This document shows, one piece after another, positions 24,657-33,697 of a DNA stretch of 37,368 nucleotides. The notes beneath the pieces are model-generated. The model ran no database searches and was not told the origin of the DNA. It was given only the letters and a program-made list of their open reading frames with translations. The first letter of the stretch is position 1. The number at the start of each line of letters is the position of its first letter. The DNA is from CAZXCQ01 sp964639275 (GTDB taxonomy: Bacteria > Desulfobacterota > DSM-4660 > Desulfatiglandales > Desulfatiglandaceae): NCBI GenBank assembly GCA_964639275.1, contig CAZXCQ010000016.1, positions 1 through 37,368 on the forward strand. Direction: 5' to 3'. Both the position numbers and the translations under genes were made by a program.

Positions 24657-25142
24657 ATGAAAATTCTTATAACGGGCATAGGCAATATAGGTAAAAGCAC
24701 CCTCAGAGAAATGGCGGGATACAAGTTTCCTGGCAAGGTTATCCAAATTGACATGGACTATCATGAGCAAGAAGATACTCCTGAGTCGATGGAAAAACTC
24801 GTTTTGGTTGAGGACGTACACGGGCTGGAGAGAAATCCTGAACAATATGATAAGATAGTGTATCTTATGCCACCACGAAATCATACTTTATTATGGGTGC
24901 GAAGAGCATGGGCATGGTTTTCCGGTGGAATAGTTGATTTATCTGCCCCTAAAGGTGTTAATAGGCGCTATGCCTTTTCTAACATCCCGATAATACCAAG
25001 AATTGTTTTAAATAATATCTTGTTCCGCAGACGATGGATCTTGGGTGATATGCAGATCATAAAAAGGAAATTTGAAGACAAGACCGTCATAGTTAAGACT
25101 ATAGAGATGGGTTTTGAAGAGATAGAAAAAGTGTTTTTATGA
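24657..25142 (+). CDS. Small P-loop protein (nucleotide kinase-like)
   Basis: A 161-residue protein that opens MKILITGIGNIGKSTLREMAG, a canonical Walker A (GIGNIGKST, residues 7-15). KVIQIDMDYHEQE follows and could be a substrate or lid segment; YDKIVYLMPP is a possible strand with Walker B-like position. It resembles small nucleotide or sugar kinases but has no family motif I can name. It is the last gene of the plus-strand run. Downstream is a 510-nt gap with no obvious terminator. A phosphorylation or sulfation role in the cluster is speculative. Confidence 0.6.
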   Translation: MKILITGIGNIGKSTLREMAGYKFPGKVIQIDMDYHEQEDTPESMEKLVLVEDVHGLERNPEQYDKIVYLMPPRNHTLLWVRRAWAWFSGGIVDLSAPKGVNRRYAFSNIPIIPRIVLNNILFRRRWILGDMQIIKRKFEDKTVIVKTIEMGFEEIEKVFL

Positions 25143-25654
25143 ATTGCGAGAAGGAAGTGAATTCCCTTGCCCTGTAGGCTGGAGAATTCATTGATTTCTT
25201 TTGAATTCCATGTCGATTTGCAGGATTCCCTGCCCGTCGTCGGCCTCGAAAGGAGGCTGGACAGACGTACCTTTATAATCCCCGTCTCCCTATAGAATCA
25301 AGTTTTCTACCAATTTCCAGCCCCAGTTGGTAAGCGGAATGTGATGGACAGATAAAAGAATCTCACCCGTGAGCCAGAAATGGTGAAAGAATGCAAGGGT
25401 GATACCTGGACCCTTGGGCTTCACACCCCTACCTTGCCTGCTTGTGCGATCGCCTTATTGCCGCTGAAGCGCTTTTCAGTGATAATGGCATCATCTTTCT
25501 GCAGTGCAGTGAACAGAATTTGCATGGTGTCAGATTCCAGCTTGACCTCACCCGGTGAAACGGACATAAATGGTATGGCTCCGGACAAGGTCCTCTTTAG
25601 CTGGCCTTTTGAATATTTGTGTCATGAAGCGGGACATTTAGAAAGGGGGAAGAG
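25143..25654. other. Non-coding gap with possible decayed gene traces
   Basis: No intact gene is seen in 512 nt between the P-loop gene and the binding-protein gene. On the minus strand there are protein-like pieces: a 24-codon frame beginning MTQIFKRPAKEDLVRSHTIY near 25628, then MSVSPGEVKLESDTMQ..NKAIAQAGK in another frame. Farther left is a piece reading DYKGTSVQPPFEADDGQG with an in-frame stop upstream. They may be a degraded accessory gene at the right edge of the island. None is identified. Confidence 0.35.
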
Positions 25655-26389
25655 GTGGTTAACAAGCTACTCATTGGAATGGTTATGGTGATCTGTCTGT
25701 CTGGATCGCCCTCATACGGTGAGACGATTACACTGGGGGCCGAAGACGACTGGATCCCTTATTCAAGGGCAGATGGCACCGGTCTGGCAAACGACATAGT
25801 CGTGGCCGCCTTTAAGAGTGTGGGGATAGATGTGAAGTTCAAGGTAATGCCCTATAACCGGATCTTAAAGCTGGTCGAATGGGGTGACCTGCTCGGCGGA
25901 TTCAATGTCCCCTTGGATGAAGAGAGCAAAAAGAAATATATTTTGGGCAATACCCCCCTTTATGATGCGGTGTCGGCCTACTACCAGAGCAAAAAAAGAC
26001 CGCTAAAGGCCAAAAATAGGGATGGATTGGTGAATAAGGAACGGATCGGCGTTGTGTTGGGCTACGGTTATGGGGACCATTTCTTAAAGGCGGTGGAAAG
26101 GGGAGATATCATCAAGGATACTTCCCGGTCCGAAAAGATCAATCTCAAGAAATTGGCCGCCGGACGAATTGATGCGACGATCATCTATGATAAGACCGCC
26201 TCTGTTTTACTGAAGGAATTGGGTCTTGAAGACCGGATAGAAATGGCCTTTCAAAACGAGACCACGCCCATCTTTTTGGCCTTTTCAAGAAAGAATCCCA
26301 AGGGCCAATACTATGCGGATCAGCTGGATAAAGGACTGGCCAGGATCAAAAAGGACGGGACATATCAGAGGATTATGGATGCGTATTGA
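25655..26389 (+). CDS. Periplasmic solute-binding protein (family 3, amino-acid type)
   Basis: A 244-residue SBP_bac_3 protein with a signal peptide (MVNKLLIGMVMVICLSGSPSYGE; cleavage likely after SYG). The mature part has ITLGAEDDWIPYSRADGTGLANDIVVAAFKSVGIDV, the usual ligand-pocket opening, and ends with LDKGLARIKKDGTYQRIMDAY, the standard C-terminal motif. GTG 25655 has GGGGAAGAG upstream. No ABC permease or ATPase is adjacent, so it may be an orphan receptor or share a permease. It is 26 nt from the MATE gene and may be cotranscribed. The ligand is unknown. Confidence 0.85.
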   Translation: MVNKLLIGMVMVICLSGSPSYGETITLGAEDDWIPYSRADGTGLANDIVVAAFKSVGIDVKFKVMPYNRILKLVEWGDLLGGFNVPLDEESKKKYILGNTPLYDAVSAYYQSKKRPLKAKNRDGLVNKERIGVVLGYGYGDHFLKAVERGDIIKDTSRSEKINLKKLAAGRIDATIIYDKTASVLLKELGLEDRIEMAFQNETTPIFLAFSRKNPKGQYYADQLDKGLARIKKDGTYQRIMDAY

Positions 26390-26415
26390 AGAAGCGAGTC
26401 AGGCCTTGAATCACC

Positions 26416-27831
26416 GTGGAATATCTTAGCAAACGTTGGGCAAGGGAGGGAGGGTACAGGGAATTTCTTGTCATCGCCTTTCCCCTTATCCTGAGCACGG
26501 GGGCGTGGTCGGTCCAGCACTTTGTGGACAGGATGTTTCTGGCCTGGTACTCCCCTGAGACCATCGCCGCTGCCATGCCCGCGGGCATCCTCAACTTCTC
26601 CATCATGAGTATCTTTATCGGGGCGGCGACTTATGTGAGCACCTTTGTCGCCCAGTACTACGGTGCGGGCCGACCCCATCGGATCGGGCCGGCCATGTGG
26701 CAGGGGGTTTATGTTTCGGTGCTTGGGGGGCTGGTGTTGATCTGTCTCATCCCCCTGGCCGGCCCGATATTTGAACTGGTGGGTCATGAGCCGGTGGTGC
26801 AGGGCCATGAAGTAGCCTACTTTCAGATCCTGTGTCTTGGAGGGGTACCCGTTATTGGCGCCTGTGCCATCTCAGGGTTCTTTTCGGGCAGGGGGAGGAC
26901 CTGGCCCGTTATGTGGGTCAATATCTCCTCAACGGCCTTTAACCTCATCATGGACTACGCCCTGATATTCGGCAACTGGGGATTTCCGGAGATGGGGATA
27001 AGAGGAGCGGGCATCGCAACGGTTCTCGCCGGCGTCTTTTCATTTCTCATCTATATCGCACTCATATCTAGAAAGGCCTATAACCAGACATACAGGGCCA
27101 TTTCGGGCTGGAGGTTCGAAAGGGAGCTTTTCTTGCGGCTTGTGCGTTTTGGTTTTCCTGTCGGGGTCCAGTTCTTTCTGGACATGGCGGGCTTTACCAT
27201 ATTTATCCTTCTGGTCGGACGTCTGGGGGTCACCAGCCTTGCCGCCACAAACATCGCATTCAATATCAGCACCCTTGTCTTTATGCCCATGATCGGCTCG
27301 GGCATCGCCGTATCCGTGCTTGTGGGTCAGTATCTGGGAAAGGGCAGACCCGCAGTGGCGCAAAAGAGTGTCTATTCCGCATTCCATCTGACCTTTGTCT
27401 ATATGGCCAGCGTGGCCCTGGCATACATGTTGATCCCGGATATCTTTGTGGCCCCCTTTGCGGTCCAGGCAGACCCCGGGCGTTTTTCTGAGATCTACAG
27501 GCTCACCGTGATCCTGTTAAGATTCGTGGCGGTCTACTCCATCTTTGACACCATGAACATGGTATTCGCCGCGGGGGTGAAGGGCGCCGGGGATACCCGC
27601 TACGTGATGATCATGGTTGCCATCGTATCTTCGCTTGTGCTTGTTGTCCCAACCTACCTTACGATCATCATCCTCAACTGGGGCCTGATGTCCGCCTGGG
27701 TTATCGCTTCGGCCTATGTGATTATACTTGGATTTGTCTTTTATTTTCGCTTCCTTGGCGGCAAATGGAAAGATATGCGGGTGATTGAACAACCTGCCGC
27801 GGCCCCTGCCGCTGAACCCTGGTCCGGATAA
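26416..27831 (+). CDS. MATE family multidrug/toxin efflux transporter
   Basis: A 471-residue inner-membrane Na+- or H+-driven antiporter with 12 predicted helices in two homologous halves. FLVIAFPLILSTGAWSVQHFVDRMFLAWYSPETIAAAMPA opens the first bundle; LFLRLVRFGFPVGVQFFLDMAGFTIFILLVGRLG opens the second. A hydrophilic tail (EQPAAAPAAEPWSG) follows. The GTG start at 26416 lacks a clear ribosome site, but no better start is seen. It could export a small molecule made nearby, but it is separated from the island by a decayed gap and a binding-protein gene, so that link is weak. Confidence 0.9.
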   Translation: MEYLSKRWAREGGYREFLVIAFPLILSTGAWSVQHFVDRMFLAWYSPETIAAAMPAGILNFSIMSIFIGAATYVSTFVAQYYGAGRPHRIGPAMWQGVYVSVLGGLVLICLIPLAGPIFELVGHEPVVQGHEVAYFQILCLGGVPVIGACAISGFFSGRGRTWPVMWVNISSTAFNLIMDYALIFGNWGFPEMGIRGAGIATVLAGVFSFLIYIALISRKAYNQTYRAISGWRFERELFLRLVRFGFPVGVQFFLDMAGFTIFILLVGRLGVTSLAATNIAFNISTLVFMPMIGSGIAVSVLVGQYLGKGRPAVAQKSVYSAFHLTFVYMASVALAYMLIPDIFVAPFAVQADPGRFSEIYRLTVILLRFVAVYSIFDTMNMVFAAGVKGAGDTRYVMIMVAIVSSLVLVVPTYLTIIILNWGLMSAWVIASAYVIILGFVFYFRFLGGKWKDMRVIEQPAAAPAAEPWSG

Positions 27832-27890
27832 ACCGAAAGATTGTAAATGGGCGGTTACCCGGCCAGAAGGGTAAAAGGTCGCGGACTAAT

Positions 27891-30590
27891 TCAATTGGGG
27901 CCGGATTGGTCTTGCTTTGGCCCCACTGTCACAAAGACAAATCTGTCGGGGAGGATGACTTTGCGGGCGGCCTCAGTGACATCCTTCTGGGTGACCCCCT
28001 CTATCTCCCGGATAAACCGTCCGATGTCGTCGTAGCCCAGGCCATAAAGTTCGTCAAGTGCCATCTGCATTGCCTGGCTTCCATTGGTCTGAAGCCCGAT
28101 CTGAAGGTTCCCCAGGAGATATTTTTTGGCTGCATCGAGCTCATCCTGGGTCAACCCCTCGATTCTTACCCTGTCCAATTCCCCAAAAACCGCCTTTTTT
28201 GCCATTGGCAGCTTTGCGGGATCACAGGCCAGGTAGACACCAAAGGCGCCCGTATCGAGCCCCGGACGTCTGAAGGCGGCGATTGCATAGGCCAGGCTTT
28301 GATTGTCCCGGAGGCGGGAGAAGAGTCTTCCCCCCTGCCCCGAGAGTGCCGTCTTGACGAGGGCCATCGGGGCGTTATCCTTGCTCTTGAGCGATGCCCC
28401 CAGATACCCGACGACCAGATGGGTCTGGGCCATCGGCCTTTCCAGGTGGGCCTCTCTGGGCCCCTCCAAGGGGGGCTCAGGCGGTATGCGCGGCAATCTG
28501 TGAGAAGAGGGCGCAAAGCCACCGAAGAGGGTCTTGACATAGGGGATGAAGTTGTCCTTATCCACATCCCCCACAACGACCAGGACAAAGTTGGATGGCA
28601 TGGCGATGCCCGTGTACCATTTTATCAGGTCTGTCCGTGTGATCGAGCGGATAGTCTCTTCTGTCCCTGTGAGGGGGTGACCGTAAGGGTAGTGCCGGAA
28701 GAGGGTCCTGTAAAAGAGGTCAAAGAGCTGGACCGTGGGGCTGTCCTTCTTTGCCCTGATAGCGGCGAGGATGTCCTCCCGCGCCTTTTTTATCTCGGTT
28801 CCCGGAAAGCTTGAGTGGAGGAGCACATCGGCGAGTAGTTCGAGGGCGGGATAGATGTCCCTGGCCAAGAACTTTCCTGAGACCCCAAGGCTGTTTCTGC
28901 CTGAAAACCCATCAAGATGCCCTGCCCAGGACTCCACGGTTGATGCGATCTGGGAGGCGGTCCTCTTGGTGCTCCCCCGGGTGAGCATTTTGGCCACAAA
29001 GTTGGAAATTCCCCACTCTTTGGGGCCCTCGAGCCGGCTTCCCCCAAGAAAGGCCCCGGTGAACGATACCTCTGGTAGCCTGTGGTTTTCTTTGACGACC
29101 AGTCTCATGCCGTTGGAAAGGGTTATCATGGACGTCTTTTTGTCCTCTCTCCGGACCGGGTTCGCCTTTGAAGGGGGGACGGGACCGGAGACAGCAAAAA
29201 GCCTTGCGACGACTTGAGTCGAAAGGGCTATGTCAGCAGTCATGGGTGCCATAATACCAATTGAGAGGTTTTCCGGTCTGAAATATGTCCTTGCTACCCG
29301 CGAGATCTCCTTAGGGGAAACCCGCTTGAGACGTTCCAGATAGTGATCAGCATTATCCATGTCACCGGTCATGGTCTGGAAAAAGGCCAGTGTGCGCGCC
29401 TGGCCTTCCATGGTCTCCATATCAAAGACAAAGGCGGCCTCGGCAATTCCCTTGGCCTTTTGCAGTTCGGAAGCAGAAACAGGCTCCCGGATGATCTCGG
29501 TGATTACCCCCGCTATGGCCTCAAGGGCCTTATCCAGATTCTCCGGGCCGAGCTCGGCATCAACGGAGAAGAGACCGGGATCTGAAAGGGCATATGCCCC
29601 GGCACTGACGCTGTAAACGAGGTTGGTCTCCATTTTTAGACGTGCGTAAAGCCTGGAACTCTTTCCGTGTGAGAGGATGGTCTCAAGGAGATCCAGGGGG
29701 TACATGTCCGGATGATTCAGAGAGGGTATATGCCATGACATATCCAGATAGACCTGCTGAACCTTCTCCTTTTTGGTGAACCTCCTCAGGGCGGTCTGTT
29801 CTGGTTCCTGAGGCCGGGTCGGTCTCTGGCCCATCCTCTCGGGAAAATCCCTGACAAGCCCTTTGATGGTCTTGAGTGCCTGGTTGGTCTCAAAGTCCCC
29901 TACCGCTACCAAGACCATGTTATCCGGGGTGTACCATTTGCCCATGTAATCAAGGATCGCCTTCCGGTCAAAGGAGCGGATGGTTGACTCATACCCGATA
30001 ACGGGCCTTCTGTACGGGTGTTTCTGATAACAGAGGTCCATGACAGCCCAGTTGAGACGGGTACGGGGTATGTCAAGGGAGCGGCGGTATTCCTCTAATA
30101 CCACCTCTTTTTCCCTCTCTAACTCCACGGGGTCAAAGAGGGAATGCTGCACTGCGTCCAGAAGGACATCAAGGCCTGTGGCAAGATGGGAGGAGGGAAT
30201 TTCAACATAATAGACTGTCCGGTCAAGGGAGGTATAGGCGTTGATGTGCCCCCCCGAGCCCTCGATGGTCGCGGCAATTTCTCCGGTCTTTCTGGTGGGG
30301 GTACCCTTGAAGATCATATGCTCGATCAGGTGGGTGATGCCCGCCTCTTCCTCTGTCTCATTGGCACTCCCTGTCCTGACCCACAACTGTATCGCCGCCA
30401 CAGGTGCACTGTGGTCCTCCTTGAGGATTACGGTAAAACCGTTATCCAGGATAAATCTGTGCGCCCCGCCGGTCACAGAGGTTGGGTGGGGCTCGGCAAA
30501 AAGAGGCGCGGCCAGGAGGGCCAAGGCAATCATAAGGGCGACAATCAGGCGACAAGGCGGTTTTTTGAGACGAGGCGCTGTGTCTTTCAA
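27891..30590 (-). CDS. Exported M16 (insulinase/pitrilysin-like) metallopeptidase, two-domain
   Basis: An 899-residue peptidase with a signal (RLIVALMIALALLAAPLFAEP). It has two tandem M16 units. The first (about 40-470) has the inverted zinc motif HLIEH in GITHLIEHMIFKGTP and the distal glutamate region VVLEEYRRS, so it should be active. The second (about 490-899) has NFVAKMLTRGST at the equivalent place and lacks the zinc ligands, as expected for the non-catalytic half. It would degrade peptides in the periplasm. The start is TTG 30590 with an excellent AAGGAGGT eight nucleotides upstream. It is monocistronic and divergent from nrdJ. Confidence 0.92.
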   Translation of the reverse strand: MKDTAPRLKKPPCRLIVALMIALALLAAPLFAEPHPTSVTGGAHRFILDNGFTVILKEDHSAPVAAIQLWVRTGSANETEEEAGITHLIEHMIFKGTPTRKTGEIAATIEGSGGHINAYTSLDRTVYYVEIPSSHLATGLDVLLDAVQHSLFDPVELEREKEVVLEEYRRSLDIPRTRLNWAVMDLCYQKHPYRRPVIGYESTIRSFDRKAILDYMGKWYTPDNMVLVAVGDFETNQALKTIKGLVRDFPERMGQRPTRPQEPEQTALRRFTKKEKVQQVYLDMSWHIPSLNHPDMYPLDLLETILSHGKSSRLYARLKMETNLVYSVSAGAYALSDPGLFSVDAELGPENLDKALEAIAGVITEIIREPVSASELQKAKGIAEAAFVFDMETMEGQARTLAFFQTMTGDMDNADHYLERLKRVSPKEISRVARTYFRPENLSIGIMAPMTADIALSTQVVARLFAVSGPVPPSKANPVRREDKKTSMITLSNGMRLVVKENHRLPEVSFTGAFLGGSRLEGPKEWGISNFVAKMLTRGSTKRTASQIASTVESWAGHLDGFSGRNSLGVSGKFLARDIYPALELLADVLLHSSFPGTEIKKAREDILAAIRAKKDSPTVQLFDLFYRTLFRHYPYGHPLTGTEETIRSITRTDLIKWYTGIAMPSNFVLVVVGDVDKDNFIPYVKTLFGGFAPSSHRLPRIPPEPPLEGPREAHLERPMAQTHLVVGYLGASLKSKDNAPMALVKTALSGQGGRLFSRLRDNQSLAYAIAAFRRPGLDTGAFGVYLACDPAKLPMAKKAVFGELDRVRIEGLTQDELDAAKKYLLGNLQIGLQTNGSQAMQMALDELYGLGYDDIGRFIREIEGVTQKDVTEAARKVILPDRFVFVTVGPKQDQSGPN

Positions 30591-30616
30591 AGGATTCTAC
30601 CTCCTTTTTTAAAAGT

Positions 30617-30632
30617 GGGTCAGATGTTGTGT
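30617..30632. promoter_or_regulatory. Possible second, degenerate NrdR box
   Basis: The 16-mer exactly 31 bp upstream of the strong box ends TGTTGTGT and matches the consensus at 9 of 16 places, mostly in the right half. NrdR boxes usually occur in pairs about 31-32 bp apart, which is the main reason to list it. Confidence 0.35.
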
Positions 30633-30647
30633 TAGTTTTTTCTTGAC

Positions 30648-30663
30648 ATACTATATATTGTAT
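30648..30663. promoter_or_regulatory. Candidate NrdR box upstream of nrdJ
   Basis: ATACTATATATTGTAT matches the NrdR consensus acaCwAtATaTwGtgt at 14 of 16 positions, and the two differences are symmetric. It overlaps the TTGACA (30643-30648). NrdR represses ribonucleotide reductase genes when dATP is high. It lies about 370 nt from the nrdJ start. NrdR itself is not in this window. Confidence 0.7.
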
Positions 30664-31028
30664 AGTAGACAGAATTCCTGTGTTCCCGTATTCTGGCTGT
30701 AGGAAGGCCGTTTGATGCGATCCCCCATGGCCGATCTTTCCGGGTTCGCTAACCCAATGATAAGCCGATATACGAGATCCAGAAGGCCATCCGCCACGGT
30801 AGTGTCCATTCGACGGCATGTCCTTTATCAATTGTTGAGCTATGGGGTGTATTCTGGTATAAAGACTAATAACTAAAATAAAAAAGTCCATCAACAGTTT
30901 TTGTGTAGAGGCTTTACCGGCACGTTTTGCAAGGAGAATGACGCCGATTGACAGGGCCTTTCAAGGCCTGGGGTGATGTCACAATCGATACAGGCCCTGC
31001 AAACGCCAAGTCTTATAGGAGGAGGTCC

Positions 31029-33518
31029 ATGGGTCAGGAAGGGAAAATCTTGATCACAGACGAGGGGAGTTTTGATCTTTCTGCTTACAGATGGGACGAT
31101 CATCGGTTTTCTGATCTCCTGGTCAAAGAAAACCCGATTGACACCAACCAGGCCATGGACATCAGCCGGTTTCTCCGAGAACAGATCTCCAAGATGGAGC
31201 TCAATACCATCACCATGCCGGTTGTCGAGAAGATCATTGAGACAAAATTGCTGGAATACGGGCTTTCCAAGGCCTGCCCGGTTCGGCTGGACAAGTCTAT
31301 CTTTGTAAGAAATCAACTGATTCTTTCGGAAAACGCAAGGAGGGTATTGGAGAGGAGGTATCTCAAGAAGGACAGCCGGGGCAGGATAGTTGAAACCCCT
31401 GAAGCAATGTTTAGAAGGGTGGCCAAACATATCGCCGGTGCTGAGAACAAGTATGGGGACGTCACCCATGTAAAGAAGATCGAGGAAATCTTTTACGGGA
31501 TGATGACCGAGTTCAAGTTCCTGCCAAATTCCCCCACCCTGATGAATGCGGGGCGCAGGCTGGGTCAGCTGGCTGCCTGTTTTGTCCTGCCTGTCGAAGA
31601 TAGCATGGAGGGGATTTTTGAGGCCTTAAAGAATGCGGCGCTGATCCACAAGTCCGGGGGCGGGACCGGATTCTCCTTCTCCCGTCTGAGACCGGCAAAG
31701 AGCAGGGTGGGCACAACCGGGGGTGTGGCATCAGGCCCGGTCTCCTTTATGAAGATATTTAATACAGCCACCGAACAGGTCAAACAGGGGGGGACCCGAC
31801 GCGGGGCCAACATGTCTATCCTGAGGGTCGATCATCCAGACATCATGGAATTTATCTACTGCAAGAAGAATAATCGGGAACTCAATAACTTCAATATTTC
31901 GGTCGCCGTGACCGATGTCTTTATGGAGAGCGTAAAAGACAATACCCCCTATTCGCTGTGGGACCCCAGGGACAAGAGAAAGACCGGCGAGATCAATGCC
32001 GTTGAGGTCTATCAGGCCTTGGTAAAACAGGCCTGGGAAAACGGTGATCCGGGAATTATCTTTTTGGACAGAATAAACAGGGATAATCCTACCCCGGCAT
32101 TGGGTGAGATAGAGAGTACCAATCCATGCGGCGAGCAGCCCTTGCTTCCCCTGGAGGCCTGTAACCTCGGGTCTATTAATCTGGCCAAGTTTGTGACAGA
32201 AGGCGATGAGGGTCCCGCTATCGATTACGAGGCGTTAAAGGAAGTGGTCTGGTGGGCGGTGCGCTTTTTGGATGATACCATTGACGTGTCCAAATATCCC
32301 CTGCCAGAGATCGACAAAATGGTGAAGGCCAATCGGAAAATTGGTCTCGGGGTTATGGGTTTTTCTGATATGCTCTACCAGTTGGGAGTCCCCTACAATA
32401 GTGAGAGGGCGCTCGAGACGGCCGAGGAGGTCATGGGTTTTATCCAGACAGAATCCCACGAGGCCTCAAAGGATTTGGCGGGAGAAAGAGGCGTCTTTGG
32501 GAGTTTTGAAAAGAGCATCTTTAAAGACACAGACGGGTGCACTTACAGAAATGCCACCACAACCACCATCGCCCCGACCGGCACATTGAGTATCATCGCC
32601 GGGTGTTCGAGCGGTATCGAGCCGTTGTTTGCCCTCAGCTTTGTCCGCAACGTTATGGATAATGATACGCTCCTTGAGGTAAACCCGTATTTTGAGAAGG
32701 TGGCCAGGGCGAGGGGGTTCTATAGCCCCGAATTGATGGATACCATTGCCCGAAAAGGGGGGGTCAGGGATATCGCGGAGATCCCCCAGGATGTCAGGGA
32801 GGTCTTTGTGACAGCCCATGACGTGACCCCTGAATGGCACGTCCGGATGCAGGCAGCCTTTCAAAAGCATACCGACAATGCGGTTTCAAAGACGGTCAAC
32901 CTGCCACGTGATTGCACTGTGGATGATGTTCTCAAGGTCTACAACCTGGCCTATGAACTACAATGTAAAGGGGTGACCATATACCGGGACGGGAGCAAAG
33001 AAAACCAGGTCCTCTCTTTTGCCGACCGGCAAAAGAGGGAAGATGTCTTTATGGCCGCGGTCAAAGAGCGGCCTGAGACACTCAATGGTTTTACGACCAA
33101 AATGGCCACCGGTTACGGCAACCTCTATGTCACGGTGACCGAGTATGAGGGCAGGCCCTTTGAGGTATTTGCGACCATCGGGAAATCGGGGAGGTCCACA
33201 ACCGCCAAGACCGAGGCCATTGGGCGACTTGTATCACTTGCCCTCAGGTCGGGAGTAAAAGTGGAAAATATCGTAGAGCAGCTAAAAGGCATTGGCGGAG
33301 AGCACCCTGTCTTTCAAAAGGACGGGCTGGTGCTCTCTATCCCGGATGCTATCAGCAGGGTTCTTGAGAACAGATATCTCAAAGACAAACCCGGTCAGGG
33401 ACGGGGCAAGTATGAAAAAGGCCTCCTTGGAGAAACCTGTCCCGAGTGCGGCCAAACCATCAGCTTTGAAGAAGGCTGTATGACCTGCCACTTCTGCGGT
33501 TTTACAAAGTGCGGTTAA
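31029..33518 (+). CDS. nrdJ: Adenosylcobalamin-dependent (class II) ribonucleoside-diphosphate reductase
   Basis: An 829-residue enzyme that reduces ribonucleotides to deoxyribonucleotides using a cobalamin-derived thiyl radical and no oxygen. ATG 31029 has a strong AGGAGGAGG before it; a longer frame from 30948 is upstream junk. Motifs are LPNSPTLMNAGRR, HKSGGGTGFSFSRLRP, the active-site NPCGEQPLLPLEACNLGS (thiyl-radical Cys and Asn/Glu), and TIAPTGTLSIIAGCSSGIEP. The C-terminus has a zinc-ribbon-like CPECGQTISFEEGCMTCHFCG followed by a final Cys, probably the re-reduction tail. The class is inferred from length and pattern. Regulation by NrdR is suggested by the upstream palindrome. Confidence 0.93.
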   Translation: MGQEGKILITDEGSFDLSAYRWDDHRFSDLLVKENPIDTNQAMDISRFLREQISKMELNTITMPVVEKIIETKLLEYGLSKACPVRLDKSIFVRNQLILSENARRVLERRYLKKDSRGRIVETPEAMFRRVAKHIAGAENKYGDVTHVKKIEEIFYGMMTEFKFLPNSPTLMNAGRRLGQLAACFVLPVEDSMEGIFEALKNAALIHKSGGGTGFSFSRLRPAKSRVGTTGGVASGPVSFMKIFNTATEQVKQGGTRRGANMSILRVDHPDIMEFIYCKKNNRELNNFNISVAVTDVFMESVKDNTPYSLWDPRDKRKTGEINAVEVYQALVKQAWENGDPGIIFLDRINRDNPTPALGEIESTNPCGEQPLLPLEACNLGSINLAKFVTEGDEGPAIDYEALKEVVWWAVRFLDDTIDVSKYPLPEIDKMVKANRKIGLGVMGFSDMLYQLGVPYNSERALETAEEVMGFIQTESHEASKDLAGERGVFGSFEKSIFKDTDGCTYRNATTTTIAPTGTLSIIAGCSSGIEPLFALSFVRNVMDNDTLLEVNPYFEKVARARGFYSPELMDTIARKGGVRDIAEIPQDVREVFVTAHDVTPEWHVRMQAAFQKHTDNAVSKTVNLPRDCTVDDVLKVYNLAYELQCKGVTIYRDGSKENQVLSFADRQKREDVFMAAVKERPETLNGFTTKMATGYGNLYVTVTEYEGRPFEVFATIGKSGRSTTAKTEAIGRLVSLALRSGVKVENIVEQLKGIGGEHPVFQKDGLVLSIPDAISRVLENRYLKDKPGQGRGKYEKGLLGETCPECGQTISFEEGCMTCHFCGFTKCG

Positions 33519-33583
33519 GAGCGCCTGTCAACTCATTTGCTTTCATCTTTCGTGCCCGTTCCGTATCAATGTGGCTTTTTTTT

Positions 33584-33630
33584 GTATCAATTTAGCTTTC
33601 GTCCTTTCCCCCTGCTTATTGAGATGTTGC
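33584..33630 (+). repeat. Internally deleted repeat copy
   Basis: GTATCAATTTAGCTTTC at the left and CCCCTGCTTATTGAGATGTTGC at the right retain both termini of the repeat family, but the hairpin core is absent. It sits after nrdJ. Confidence 0.5.
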
Positions 33631-33697
33631 CTTTGAGCTTCCCAAAGGGAGCCTGGCTTTGCTATGATATGATATCCCAAACAACAGGGGGAAGGCC

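Larger units (their letters stand above)
30591..31028. other. Divergent promoter and long leader before nrdJ
   Basis: Contains the M16 ribosome site, a candidate NrdR box pair (below), a TTGACA at 30643-30648 with no good -10 at 17 nt, and about 360 nt of leader before nrdJ ATG 31029. A GGGTTCGCTAACCC hairpin lies near 30750. I looked for a B12 box because nrdJ enzymes use cobalamin and did not find one. No coding frame is convincing. Confidence 0.55.

Noticed and set aside
25540..25630. MobC-like N-terminus (MTQIFKRPAKEDLV)
   Set aside because: Only 24 codons before a stop; too short to call a mobilisation gene.
27891..30590. M16 peptidase as a leader peptidase for the peptide (PqqF-like)
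   Set aside because: It is exported, on the opposite strand and far from the peptide gene, so a role in maturation is unsupported.
30643..30671. Strong sigma-70 promoter for nrdJ
   Set aside because: TTGACA is present, but the -10 at 17 nt is poor and the only TATAGT is 12 nt away.
30664..31028. Cobalamin riboswitch before nrdJ
   Set aside because: No B12-box or matching core was seen; the leader shows only short hairpins. The NrdR box is better supported.
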